Origin: Acholeplasmataceae bacterium UBA5769
GTDB taxonomy: Bacteria; Bacillota_I; Bacilli_A; Acholeplasmatales; Acholeplasmataceae
Length of the DNA stretch: 64,000 bases
Reading direction: 5' to 3'
Assembly (NCBI GenBank): GCA_002418725.1
Contig: DIER01000011.1
Coordinates: forward strand, 1 to 64,000
The notes under the pieces were generated by a model, which was not told the DNA's origin, made no database searches, and saw only the letters and a program-made list of their open reading frames with translations. A program made the position numbers and the translations under genes. This document shows positions 42,789-50,909 of the stretch, in pieces (position 1 is the first letter of the stretch; every line of letters starts with the position of its first letter).

Positions 42789-43265
42789 ATGTATGCGTAC
42801 ACCTTAGCTTTTATTCAAAAAGAAGATCACATCTTAATGATAAACCGTGAAAAGAAGCCTTGGAAAGGCTGCTGGAATGGTTTAGGTGGTAAACTTAAAG
42901 TCGGAGAAGATCCCGTAAACAGTGTGATTCGTGAGCTTTTTGAGGAAACGAGTTATCAGATTACATCAGAACAAGTGAAAGATTGTGGGTATTTGACGTG
43001 GAACACGTTTGATGCAAACGGACAAGGATTGTATCTCTATTTGATTGATGGTAAACATCTGCCTGATTTAAAGACACCTATGCACACCGCTGAAGGTATT
43101 TTAGACTGGAAAATGATTTCCTGGATTAATGATGATGCTAATGTAGGCGTCGCACATAACATTAAATACTTTCTACCAACGATGATTTCATCCAATCATC
43201 GCTATCATTATCATTGTCATTTTGAAGGTGAGACTTTAGTCTCAGTGACCAAGGAGTTGATTTAA
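42789..43265 (+). CDS. Nudix hydrolase, 8-oxo-dGTP diphosphatase type
   Basis: The 158-aa protein has a complete Nudix box, beginning GGKLKVGEDP and continuing with RELFEETSY (Gly, Glu, Arg-Glu, Glu-Glu in register). WKGCWNGLGGK before it is typical of MutT/YtkD-like enzymes that remove oxidised nucleotides. The start at ATG 42789 is chosen because the promoter at 42756 leaves no room for a ribosome site ahead of the GTG at 42771. It is the first of a same-direction run of closely spaced genes up to 47143. Confidence 0.82.
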   Translation: MYAYTLAFIQKEDHILMINREKKPWKGCWNGLGGKLKVGEDPVNSVIRELFEETSYQITSEQVKDCGYLTWNTFDANGQGLYLYLIDGKHLPDLKTPMHTAEGILDWKMISWINDDANVGVAHNIKYFLPTMISSNHRYHYHCHFEGETLVSVTKELI

Positions 43266-43736
43266 GTGACTATTTTATATATTTCGCTTGGTGCCATTGC
43301 CGTTGCCCTCATCGTCTATATCGTCATGCACATCCATCAGCAGAAGATGAGTAAAGAAGTTCAAGAAAAAACTGAAAAAAGTTTAAAAACATATGGCGAA
43401 GTCACCAAAGAACATCACCATACGTTTTTAACCATCGATGATGTAACCTACCAAATTGTTTATGTCCATGTATCATCAAGTGCAGAATTAACCATCAATT
43501 CAACAACGATTTGGGAAGTTAGAGAATACGGAAAATCAAGACTGATCCATCAGGGACATCTCATGACATCAAAAACACCAAAGATTGTTGTGGTCTATCC
43601 TTTGACACAAGTCATTAAACGTTATATCAATGAAAATGAAATGGAATTTGTGAAATATAACAAGATGTTTTATAACATGTATGTGGTGCGCCACTTTGAA
43701 CTTGATTCCCTTTTAGAGGAATTGACTCATGCGTAA
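43266..43736 (+). CDS. Hypothetical single-span membrane protein
   Basis: A 156-aa protein with one N-terminal membrane span (residues 3-22), a charged helical linker (QQKMSKEVQEKTEKSLKTYG) and a cytoplasmic-type alpha/beta domain of about 105 residues. The domain has HTFLTIDDVTYQIVYVHV and TPKIVVVYPLTQVIKRY. The strand/helix pattern slightly recalls restriction-like folds, but no catalytic motif can be named. It starts directly after the Nudix stop (GTG start) and overlaps the phosphoesterase gene by 8 bp, so it belongs to that operon. Confidence 0.6.
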   Translation: MTILYISLGAIAVALIVYIVMHIHQQKMSKEVQEKTEKSLKTYGEVTKEHHHTFLTIDDVTYQIVYVHVSSSAELTINSTTIWEVREYGKSRLIHQGHLMTSKTPKIVVVYPLTQVIKRYINENEMEFVKYNKMFYNMYVVRHFELDSLLEELTHA

Positions 43737-44676
43737 GACAGCGGTTTTTCTCATCCTTTTAGGCTTGCCTTTCTTGCTTTCAGCCTGTCAATCCTACGAG
43801 ATTGTTTACACCGATGACGATCCTTTTATCCTAGAGATGAAAGGTGATGATTTAAACATATTACAAATCACTGATCTACATTTAACATACGGTTATGATT
43901 ATCGTGACAGACAAACGTTTCAATTGATTGAAACATTAAATCAAAAAGATGATTATGATTTAATCGTCATCACGGGTGATTTAACGATGTCACCTTCAGG
44001 TCCCGCTATTTTTGCGAAGTTGATTGATTTTATGGAAAGCTTAAGAACGCCATGGACGTTTGTCTTTGGAAATCACGAAACTGATTTTCATACGTATGGT
44101 GATTTTCTAAGACGTATACCTAAAGATACAACCTATTTATATTTCAAAGTGGGTCCAGAGATAGAAAATGGTGGTGTAGGCAATTTTCACTTCACCATCA
44201 CAAAGGAAGGCATACCATTTTATAGATTATACATGCTTGATTCGAAAGCAGAACGTAAAGTTTATACCGAAGAAGAAGGTGTCTATGATTATCTTTCAAC
44301 AAGTCAAGTCGATTGGTATAAACATCATGTAACAACCGATACGACAAAAAGCATCGTCTTCATGCACATTCCTTTAAGACAGTTTATTGACGTGGAAACC
44401 TATGATGGTAATTTTTTGGAAGATAAAGTTTATGCACAAGGTGTAGATACCGGATTTTTTGATGCCATGGTTTTCCATGGTAAATCGGTTGCAGTTTTTG
44501 TGGGTCATGACCATTTAAATGATTTTTCTTTCATGAAAGATGGTGTTTTGTTAGCCTATGGACGTGCTACAGGTCTTAATGGTTACGGTAATTTAGAAAA
44601 GGGTGGCAGACACATCGAAGTCAAACAGGATGGCACGCTTTACACAATCATCATGACAGGAGTGAGTCAACCATGA
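43729..44676 (+). CDS. Metallophosphoesterase, lipoprotein
   Basis: The 315-aa protein has a lipobox LSAC (Cys20) and the five calcineurin-like blocks: ITDLHLT (DxH), ITGDLT, FGNHETD, MHIPL and VGHDHLND. A two-metal phosphoesterase anchored outside the membrane is likely; substrates could be nucleotides or phosphodiesters. It overlaps the gene before it by 8 bp and the 48-aa gene after it by ATGA. Confidence 0.85.
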   Translation: MRKTAVFLILLGLPFLLSACQSYEIVYTDDDPFILEMKGDDLNILQITDLHLTYGYDYRDRQTFQLIETLNQKDDYDLIVITGDLTMSPSGPAIFAKLIDFMESLRTPWTFVFGNHETDFHTYGDFLRRIPKDTTYLYFKVGPEIENGGVGNFHFTITKEGIPFYRLYMLDSKAERKVYTEEEGVYDYLSTSQVDWYKHHVTTDTTKSIVFMHIPLRQFIDVETYDGNFLEDKVYAQGVDTGFFDAMVFHGKSVAVFVGHDHLNDFSFMKDGVLLAYGRATGLNGYGNLEKGGRHIEVKQDGTLYTIIMTGVSQP

Positions 44677-44819
44677 ATTTAAAACATCGTTTTTATGTGT
44701 TTTTCTCATCGTTTACATGGGCGATTATAGGCTTGTTTTTAACGGGTTCGCTTCTGTTTTTGATGTTGCCATTATTCGCCATACTCTATGTTATTGTAGG
44801 AGGTAAAAAACATGTTTGA
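44673..44819 (+). CDS. 48-aa hydrophobic membrane peptide
   Basis: A short frame of 48 codons from ATG 44673 to TGA 44819. It is coupled to the phosphoesterase gene by ATGA and overlaps the start of the next membrane-protein gene at 44812. The peptide has one long or two short hydrophobic segments (about 10-42) with a basic start (KHR) and basic end (KKH). AGGAG sits ahead of its ATG. The coupling at both ends supports real translation. Confidence 0.6.
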   Translation: MNLKHRFYVFFSSFTWAIIGLFLTGSLLFLMLPLFAILYVIVGGKKHV

Positions 44820-45099
44820 GTTCTTGATTGCAACCTTCTATTATAGTTTTTATCTCGGTGTTTCAGGTATCTTGATATTATTTCTCATCCGTTTATACAT
44901 CGGTTTATCAACAAAATTAAGTAAGAATGATTTCTTATGTGTACTCTTTATCCCTGGTTCAATCGGTTTAGCACTAAAAGTAAAAAAAACCTATCCACTT
45001 GAACGGTTGTACTTTATCTTGAACATTATTTTCTTTGTTGCGATGTTTATGGGGTCAATCTTTATTCTATACATGAAATTGGAGCTTAACATCATATGA
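44812..45099 (+). CDS. Small two-span membrane protein
   Basis: A 95-aa protein with hydrophobic segments at about 5-27 and 70-90, joined by a soluble piece with LSKNDFLCVLFIPGSIG. No family was recognised. GTAGGAGG precedes the ATG. It overlaps the 48-aa frame and the following thioesterase gene by 4 bp, so it is translationally coupled with both. Confidence 0.6.
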   Translation: MFEFLIATFYYSFYLGVSGILILFLIRLYIGLSTKLSKNDFLCVLFIPGSIGLALKVKKTYPLERLYFILNIIFFVAMFMGSIFILYMKLELNII

Positions 45100-45608
45100 A
45101 ATACCGCGTCATGAAAAAACAGAATAATTCATCCATGTGTTTTGTATGTGGTATGGATAACGAAGCCAGTTTGAGAACCAAATATTATGAACTTGAAAAC
45201 AAGTCTATCTTAGGACTTTTTCAAGGTGCTGAATTACACCAAAGCTACCCGAAAAGAATGCACGGTGGGATTATCACTGCGCTACTCGATGAAACCATTG
45301 GAAGATCGATTCAAATTGATGAACCGCAAACCTTTGGCGTTACGGTTGAACTAACCGTGCGCTATTTAAAACCTGTCCCACTTGATGAGACCTTATATTG
45401 TGTGGGAAAGATTACAGATTTACGCAAAATTTTATTTTATGGTGAAGGTTATATCGCAAACACATCGGGTGATATCCTTGCAACATGCCATGCAAAATAC
45501 ATGAAACAAGATGTGAATAAAATTGTTTCAGGTGATCATTTTATAAAGGAGCAATGGATCTATGTGGCTGACGATGTTAGCCCAGAGTTCTTTGAATTAC
45601 CACAATGA
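45096..45608 (+). CDS. Hotdog-fold thioesterase (PaaI-like)
   Basis: The 170-aa protein has the hotdog features of PaaI-type acyl-CoA thioesterases: CFVCGMDNEASL near the start, HGGIITALLDETIGRSI with the catalytic-helix Asp, and VELTVRYLKPVPL. It would hydrolyse a thioester in the cytoplasm; the acyl group is unknown. The start is ATG 45096 (overlap ATGA) or ATG 45111. It runs directly into the ABC-F gene (4-bp overlap). Confidence 0.78.
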   Translation: MKYRVMKKQNNSSMCFVCGMDNEASLRTKYYELENKSILGLFQGAELHQSYPKRMHGGIITALLDETIGRSIQIDEPQTFGVTVELTVRYLKPVPLDETLYCVGKITDLRKILFYGEGYIANTSGDILATCHAKYMKQDVNKIVSGDHFIKEQWIYVADDVSPEFFELPQ

Positions 45609-47143
45609 GTTTATTAGAAGTCGAAAATTTAAGCTTTAGCTATAGCGGAGAAAACTTATACGAAAGTGCAAACATGCGTTTATTTGACGGTGAACACGCC
45701 GTTTTAGTTGGTCCCAATGGCACAGGAAAGTCAACATTATTAAAATTACTTGATCGTTCGCTTTCACCTGATACAGGAAAAATCAACTGGTTACCAGGAA
45801 GAAAAGTCGGTTATCTCGATCAGTATGCTCAAATACCACCTGACTTAAGCGTTAAGTCGTATTTATATGACGTCTTTTTACCTTTATTCGAAAAAGAAAA
45901 AGAGATGGAAAGGCTTTATGAAAGTGTCGCAACCGCGAAGGAAAAAGATCACGATCGGATATTAAATTGGGCAGCGGAACTCGGTGAACAACTTTTAGCA
46001 TCTGATTTTTACGCGATTAAATCAAAGATTGGCAATGTCATTCACGGTCTTGGTTTAACCATGGATCTCTTAGATCGTCCGATCAAACATCTTTCTGGAG
46101 GTATGCGCGCTAAAATCATTTTAGCCAAATTACTTTTAGGTGATTCTGATGTTTTATTATTAGATGAACCTACCAACTTCCTCGATGTAAAACATATTGA
46201 GTGGTTGGCCAAGTTTCTTCAAAACTATCCCAAAGCGTTTTTAGTAGTTTCTCATCTTGAAGCCTTCTTAATGGATATTGCAAACACAGTGTTCGCTTTA
46301 GAGAATGGTCAAATCACGCGTTATAAGGGGGATTACAGCTATTATTTAAAGGAAAGAGAACTCAGATATGAACAGCAAGAAAAAGCGTTTATATCGCAGC
46401 AAAAATTTATTAAAAAGACAGAAGAATTTATTCAAAAAAATATTGTCAGAGCAACCACAACCAAAAGAGCACAATCCAGACGAAAGATGCTTGAAAAAGT
46501 AGAACGCATCGCTGCACCACAAAAATCCAAGATGTATCATTTTCAATTTCCATTTTCTACAGCTACCGGTAAGGATGTATTGGTGACGAAAGACTTAGAA
46601 ATAGGTTATCAAGAATCTTTATTAGAACCACTGAATGTGCACGTGTTAAAACAAGATAAAGTGGCGATCACAGGTAAAAACGGGATTGGTAAATCAACAT
46701 TCATCAAAACCATTATGGGGATTATCCCTGAGATATCAGGCGAGTTTAAGTGGATTGATACAGCTAAGATTGCTTACTTCCAACAAGATCAAATCTTTGA
46801 AGAACGTATCACACCATTTCAACTCATTCATTACCATTACCCCCACTTTACCAAAAAAGATGTGATGAGTTTGCTTGGAAATCACGGTATTGATTTTGAG
46901 ATGGCAAATCGAGAATTAAACAGTTTATCAGGTGGTGAGCAGACCAAGGTTAGATTAGCCATTTTAAGACACCAAAAAGGGAACGTTTTAATTTTAGACG
47001 AACCGACCAACCATTTGGATGTCGCAGCGAAAGAAGCCCTTAAGGATGCACTCATCGCTTATCAAGGTACACTGATTTTAGTATCCCATGAGAAAGAGTT
47101 TTATCAAGACATCTGTGATTATGAGATTACGTTATATGAATAG
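45605..47143 (+). CDS. ABC-F family ATPase
   Basis: The 512-aa soluble protein has two nucleotide-binding domains: Walker A GPNGTGKST and GKNGIGKST, signatures LSGGMRAKI and LSGGEQTKV, Walker B LLLDEPTNFLD and LILDEPTNHLD. A basic linker of about 80 residues joins them. It has no membrane segment, so it is an ABC-F ribosome-associated factor and not a transporter. The subgroup (translation factor versus antibiotic target protection) cannot be set by eye. It is the last gene of the run, followed by a terminator at 47146-47177. Confidence 0.88.
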   Translation: MSLLEVENLSFSYSGENLYESANMRLFDGEHAVLVGPNGTGKSTLLKLLDRSLSPDTGKINWLPGRKVGYLDQYAQIPPDLSVKSYLYDVFLPLFEKEKEMERLYESVATAKEKDHDRILNWAAELGEQLLASDFYAIKSKIGNVIHGLGLTMDLLDRPIKHLSGGMRAKIILAKLLLGDSDVLLLDEPTNFLDVKHIEWLAKFLQNYPKAFLVVSHLEAFLMDIANTVFALENGQITRYKGDYSYYLKERELRYEQQEKAFISQQKFIKKTEEFIQKNIVRATTTKRAQSRRKMLEKVERIAAPQKSKMYHFQFPFSTATGKDVLVTKDLEIGYQESLLEPLNVHVLKQDKVAITGKNGIGKSTFIKTIMGIIPEISGEFKWIDTAKIAYFQQDQIFEERITPFQLIHYHYPHFTKKDVMSLLGNHGIDFEMANRELNSLSGGEQTKVRLAILRHQKGNVLILDEPTNHLDVAAKEALKDALIAYQGTLILVSHEKEFYQDICDYEITLYE

Positions 47144-47145
47144 AC

Positions 47146-47177
47146 AAAAAAAGGCGCTTTTCATTAAGCGCCTTTTT
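47146..47177. terminator. Bidirectional terminator between ABC-F and ispG
   Basis: AAGGCGCTT (47151-47159) with AAGCGCCTT (47166-47174), A-run before and T-run after. It serves both convergent genes and overlaps the ispG stop codon. Confidence 0.88.
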
Positions 47178-48234
47178 CATGATCTTGTATAGAGTCATCA
47201 AAATTGTTAATCTCTTCAACTAAAACATCATATACTTCGGATTCTTTAATCTTTTTAATGATTTTACCACGTCTAAAGAGGATAGCTTCACCTTTACCAC
47301 CTGCAATACCAATATCGGCATGTGTAGCCTCACCTGGTCCATTGACTGCGCATCCCATGATGGCAACATTAATGGTTTTATTGACTTTGAGTAAATACTG
47401 CTCAATACGTTTTGCAATATCGATCATATCGTATTGAATACGACCGCAGGTAGGACAACTGATCAAGTTGGGTACCTTATCTTTTAAGCCAAGATTTTTT
47501 AGTATTTCTTTCGCGGCTTGAATCTCTAAAATAGGATTATCTGTCAGAGAAACACGAATCGTATTTCCGATGCCTTCAGCAAGTAAAATACCGATGCCCA
47601 TCGCACTCTTGATTGCACCGCTAAAAGCTGTACCAGCCTCTGTTACACCTAAATGGAGTGGATAGGGAAAAGTTTTGGCAGCTAACCGGTAAGCCTCAAT
47701 CATAAGGTTCATGTCGGTTGCTTTTAGGGACAAGACAATATCATAAAAACCCATGGACTCTAAAATATCTACGTGATGTTTTGCAGTTGCAACCATGTTT
47801 TCAGGCGTAGGTGCCATTCGGTTTGGAAGTGATCCACTGTTGACACCGATGCGGATGGGAATGTTTTTTGCCTTGCAGGCTTCAACAACTTCCATGACGT
47901 GCTCACGCTTGGGGATGTTTCCTGGGTTTAACCGAATCTTATCAACACCCTGGTTGATCGCCTCCAAGGCTAAACGATAATCGAAGTGGATATCTGCCAC
48001 TAAGGGGATTGAAATTTGCTTTTTAATCTCACCTAAAGCGTGTGCATCCACCATATCTAAAACAGCAACTCTCACGATTTCACAACCAGCTTCTGTCAGC
48101 TGCTTGATCTGTTTGACGGTTGCTTCAACGTCTTTTGTGTATGTATTGGTCATACTTTGAATATAAACTTTTGTGTTGCCACCGAGTTGGTATTTACCAA
48201 CGGTTACGGGACGACTTGATTCTCGCTGTGTCAT
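47164..48234 (-). CDS. ispG: 4-hydroxy-3-methylbut-2-enyl diphosphate synthase
   Basis: The 356-aa enzyme carries the IspG/GcpE marks: the N-terminal barrel start VTVGKYQLGGNTKVYIQSMT, PLVADIHFDYRLALEA, and the [4Fe-4S] cysteines in SCPTCGR and GCAVNGPGEA. It makes HMBPP from MEcPP, the penultimate step of the MEP isoprenoid route. It therefore indicates isoprenoid synthesis by MEP in this wall-less lineage. AGGTGAT precedes the ATG. It is a single gene convergent with the ABC-F gene. Confidence 0.93.
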   Translation of the reverse strand: MTQRESSRPVTVGKYQLGGNTKVYIQSMTNTYTKDVEATVKQIKQLTEAGCEIVRVAVLDMVDAHALGEIKKQISIPLVADIHFDYRLALEAINQGVDKIRLNPGNIPKREHVMEVVEACKAKNIPIRIGVNSGSLPNRMAPTPENMVATAKHHVDILESMGFYDIVLSLKATDMNLMIEAYRLAAKTFPYPLHLGVTEAGTAFSGAIKSAMGIGILLAEGIGNTIRVSLTDNPILEIQAAKEILKNLGLKDKVPNLISCPTCGRIQYDMIDIAKRIEQYLLKVNKTINVAIMGCAVNGPGEATHADIGIAGGKGEAILFRRGKIIKKIKESEVYDVLVEEINNFDDSIQDHEKGA

Positions 48235-48341
48235 TTTTTATCACCTAGGTCAATTATACGTCAAAAGAGGACAAACATAAAGGCGAAATGCTTCAAACTT
48301 TGGCATTTGAATCATCAAATAAAAATTAAGTCATAAAACGA

Positions 48342-48370
48342 TTGAAAAAGAAAGTGCGATTTGTTATAAT
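48342..48370 (+). promoter_or_regulatory. Promoter of rpmG
   Basis: TTGAAA (48342-48347), 17-bp spacer, TATAAT (48365-48370). Confidence 0.85.
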
Positions 48371-48395
48371 GTTTACGTATGTTTGGAGGGATATT

Positions 48396-48545
48396 ATGCG
48401 CGACCTAGTTAAATTGGTTTGTACCGAATGCGGCGAAGAAAACTACCATACAAATAAGAATAAAAAAGCTCATCCTGAGCGCATGGAAGTTAAAAAGTAT
48501 TGCCCGCGTGAAAGAAAGTACACCATCCACAAGGAAAAGAAATAA
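48396..48545 (+). CDS. rpmG: Ribosomal protein L33
   Basis: The 49-aa protein matches L33 of Firmicutes, with CTECGEENY and a KKYCPRERK segment near the C-terminus. It has one CxxC pair and a lone later Cys, as in the Bacillus RpmGA type. The start at ATG 48396 follows GGAGGG; an earlier Met at 48342 lies within the promoter. It is monocistronic, with its own promoter and terminator. Confidence 0.93.
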   Translation: MRDLVKLVCTECGEENYHTNKNKKAHPERMEVKKYCPRERKYTIHKEKK

Positions 48546-48546
48546 G

Positions 48547-48569
48547 CTATTCTTGGAATAGTTTTTTTT
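48547..48569 (+). terminator. Terminator after rpmG
   Basis: CTATTC/GAATAG stem with loop TTG and eight T residues. Confidence 0.85.
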
Positions 48570-48582
48570 CTATCATGAAACC

Positions 48583-49197
48583 ATGATTCAGTTCAAAGGA
48601 AATGAAGATTTATCCCATGTTTATCTCGTTTGTCGTTTTGATACGTGCGTTTTGATCGATCCATCCCACAGTTATGATGCTATTGTGGATGCCATCGGTG
48701 ATAAAACATTAGCAGGTATCCTTTTAACGCATGCACACAACGATCATGTGGAATTGATTGGCTATTTTGATGTTCCTATATATTTGCATATAGACGATGC
48801 CCACCTCCTTTTTGAAGATTCATACAACGGGTATGCACCTAAAGTTCATCCTTATAAACGAAAAGCACTCGATTTAAGATATGTAAAAGATGGCGATCAC
48901 ATTCCTTTTGCAGATCACACCATTCAGGTACTTCACACACCAGGACATACCAAAGGAAGTCTTTCGTTTCTTTATGAACAAAAACTTTTCACCGGAGACA
49001 CCTTGTTTAAAGAATCCGTGGGGAGACACGATTTATATTCAGGGAACTTACCTGACTTGAGAAAAAGTATCCTCACACTTTTGGCACTCCCAAGTAACAC
49101 AAAGATATATCCGGGGCATGATGAGGTGACCACGGTTCGATATGAACAGAAGTATAATCCCTTTTATGCCAAATGGATGAAGCAGAAATCTAAATAA
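48583..49197 (+). CDS. MBL-fold metallo-hydrolase
   Basis: The 204-aa protein has the metallo-beta-lactamase fold with the zinc motif THAHNDHVE, HTPGHTKGSL, GDTLFKESVGRHDL and YPGHDEVTT. This glyoxalase-II-like subgroup (YcbL/YqgX type) hydrolyses thioesters or small metabolites; the substrate is unknown. It begins 14 bp after the rpmG terminator without an obvious own promoter, and it is followed by a terminator. Confidence 0.85.
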   Translation: MIQFKGNEDLSHVYLVCRFDTCVLIDPSHSYDAIVDAIGDKTLAGILLTHAHNDHVELIGYFDVPIYLHIDDAHLLFEDSYNGYAPKVHPYKRKALDLRYVKDGDHIPFADHTIQVLHTPGHTKGSLSFLYEQKLFTGDTLFKESVGRHDLYSGNLPDLRKSILTLLALPSNTKIYPGHDEVTTVRYEQKYNPFYAKWMKQKSK

Positions 49198-49220
49198 GAC
49201 ACTATGTGTCTTTTATTTTT
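49196..49220 (+). terminator. Terminator after MBL-fold gene
   Basis: AGACAC (49197-49202) with GTGTCT (49206-49211), loop TAT, T-rich tail. Confidence 0.75.
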
Positions 49221-49243
49221 CATCACAAAATAGCACATAATCC

Positions 49244-49272
49244 TTGACAGTGCCAATCTGTTCATGTACAAT
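49244..49272 (+). promoter_or_regulatory. Heat-shock operon promoter
   Basis: A perfect TTGACA (49244-49249), 17-bp spacer and TACAAT (49267-49272). It is flanked by the inverted repeat GTGCCAAT (49250-49257) / ATTGGCAC (49276-49283), which brackets the spacer and -10. Confidence 0.9.
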
Positions 49273-49276
49273 AAAA

Positions 49277-49303
49277 TTGGCACAAATCCAGAAGGAGTGC
49301 TAA
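49277..49303. promoter_or_regulatory. CIRCE element with degenerate left half
   Basis: TTGGCACAA-N9-GAGTGCTAA. The right half is the exact CIRCE half-site; the left half keeps six of nine positions of TTAGCACTC. The spacing of nine is canonical. It lies just behind the -10, the usual HrcA operator position. The left half also takes part in the upstream inverted repeat around the -10. Confidence 0.8.
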
Positions 49304-49316
49304 TCGAGGTGGATGC

Positions 49317-50330
49317 ATGATTACCAGTCGTCAGAAGTTAATCTTGAAGGCAATCATTGAAGCGTATGTGAAAGATGCTCAACCCGTTGGATCAAAAACA
49401 TTGACCAACATGCCTTATCTCAATTTCTCAAGTGCAACCTTGCGTTATGACATGGCACAGCTTGAAGAACTAGGATATCTTGAAAAAACACACACATCTT
49501 CAGGACGTGTACCTTCAGAGAAAGGGTATCGTTACTATGTGGAACATCTGGTCACGAGAGACAGTGATGTTCAAATGCAATTTCCCCTGATTGATGAAGT
49601 TTTCATGAAAAACACGATTGCGCGTGAAGCAGCTGTTGAACAAGCGATTCACCTGCTCTCAGAACTTACCAATTACACAGCTATGGCTGTAGGTCCTTCA
49701 TCGCATCAAAGTTTGATTAAAAAAATCGACTTCATCCCACTTTCGGAGAAAGATGCAGTCGTTTTGATTGTCACAGATCAAGGCCATGTGCAGCATCAAA
49801 ACTTTCGTATCCCTGAGGATATGAACATTAATGAATTAAAAGAAGTGATTAAAACCTTGGATGATTTGCTTAAAAACCGTAAGATTTCAGAAGCAAGTCA
49901 AATTCTTGAAGCAGAATTCGCACAAACCGAAATTCAGTCTTTCATGGAATACCAAGCACAGCTGATTCATTCCTTTATCCACGCATTCTCAAAGTTTGCG
50001 CAAGATAATTTCTATTTATCCGGTGTCACCAATGTTTTTGATCAACCGGAGTTTCATAACGTTAAACATATCAAGAGTTTCGTGGATATGCTAGACCGAA
50101 GGGAACTGGTGAAATTGATTGGTGATCACGAAGGGTTAAGCATCAGGTTTGGAAGTGAATTACAACTCATTCCGATGGAAAATTGTACCATCATCTCCGT
50201 CCCGTATCGTATCAGTGAATTTGAACATGGCACGATTGCGGTGGTAGGACCAACACGCATGGAATATAACAAAGTCATACCTTTGGTTGAATATATCGCA
50301 AGCAATCTAGGTAAACTATATAAAAAATAG
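49317..50330 (+). CDS. hrcA: Heat-inducible transcription repressor HrcA
   Basis: The 337-aa protein has the N-terminal winged helix (MITSRQKLILKAIIEAYVKD, then LRYDMAQLEELGYLEKTHTS and SGRVPSEKGYRYYVEHLV) and the HrcA core. It binds CIRCE with GroEL help and represses the chaperone operon. It heads the operon hrcA-grpE-dnaK-dnaJ and so regulates itself. GAGGTGG precedes the ATG at 49317. Confidence 0.95.
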   Translation: MITSRQKLILKAIIEAYVKDAQPVGSKTLTNMPYLNFSSATLRYDMAQLEELGYLEKTHTSSGRVPSEKGYRYYVEHLVTRDSDVQMQFPLIDEVFMKNTIAREAAVEQAIHLLSELTNYTAMAVGPSSHQSLIKKIDFIPLSEKDAVVLIVTDQGHVQHQNFRIPEDMNINELKEVIKTLDDLLKNRKISEASQILEAEFAQTEIQSFMEYQAQLIHSFIHAFSKFAQDNFYLSGVTNVFDQPEFHNVKHIKSFVDMLDRRELVKLIGDHEGLSIRFGSELQLIPMENCTIISVPYRISEFEHGTIAVVGPTRMEYNKVIPLVEYIASNLGKLYKK

Positions 50331-50345
50331 CAAAGAGGGATAGAC

Positions 50346-50909
50346 ATGGAAGAAACGAAAGATAAAAAGATCGTTCAAGAAGAGATGCATGAAGAGCATG
50401 AAGCATCAAAAAAAGAACGCAGGAATAAGCATAAAGAACAAGTTGATGCTTTAGAGAGTGAAATCAATGCACTTAAAGATAAATTGTTGAGAAATGCGGC
50501 AGAACTCGAAAACTTTAAAAAGAGAATGCATCAAGAACGCATTCAAGATCGCAAATATGCCAGCAAAAACCTTGTCGCAGAGATTTTAAACCCACTCGAT
50601 CAATTAGATCGTATTGTCCAAATGAAAACGGATAATGAACTTCTCAAAAATTTCTTAATTGGATTTAAGATGATCAATGATCAATTATTTAATGTCTTGC
50701 AGACAGATGGTGTGAAAGAAATTGAAGCCTTAGGAAAGAGCTTTGATCCCAATGTACATCACGCGATTGAAAAGATTGAAAACAAAGAAAAAGAAAACGG
50801 CATCGTGTTAGAAGTCGTTCAAAAAGGATATACATACAAAGACCAACTACTCAGACCTGCCATGGTCAAAGTAAACGAATGGAGTGAAGAAAATGGCAAA
50901 GACAAATAA
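50346..50909 (+). CDS. grpE: Nucleotide exchange factor GrpE
   Basis: The 187-aa protein has the long charged N-terminal coiled coil (about 1-70, ELENFKKRMHQERI) and the C-terminal beta domain (SFDPNVHHAIEKI, VLEVVQKGYTYKDQLLRPA). It releases ADP from DnaK. It follows hrcA by 15 bp (AGAGGG site), and its end overlaps the dnaK start by 17 bp. Confidence 0.95.
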   Translation: MEETKDKKIVQEEMHEEHEASKKERRNKHKEQVDALESEINALKDKLLRNAAELENFKKRMHQERIQDRKYASKNLVAEILNPLDQLDRIVQMKTDNELLKNFLIGFKMINDQLFNVLQTDGVKEIEALGKSFDPNVHHAIEKIENKEKENGIVLEVVQKGYTYKDQLLRPAMVKVNEWSEENGKDK

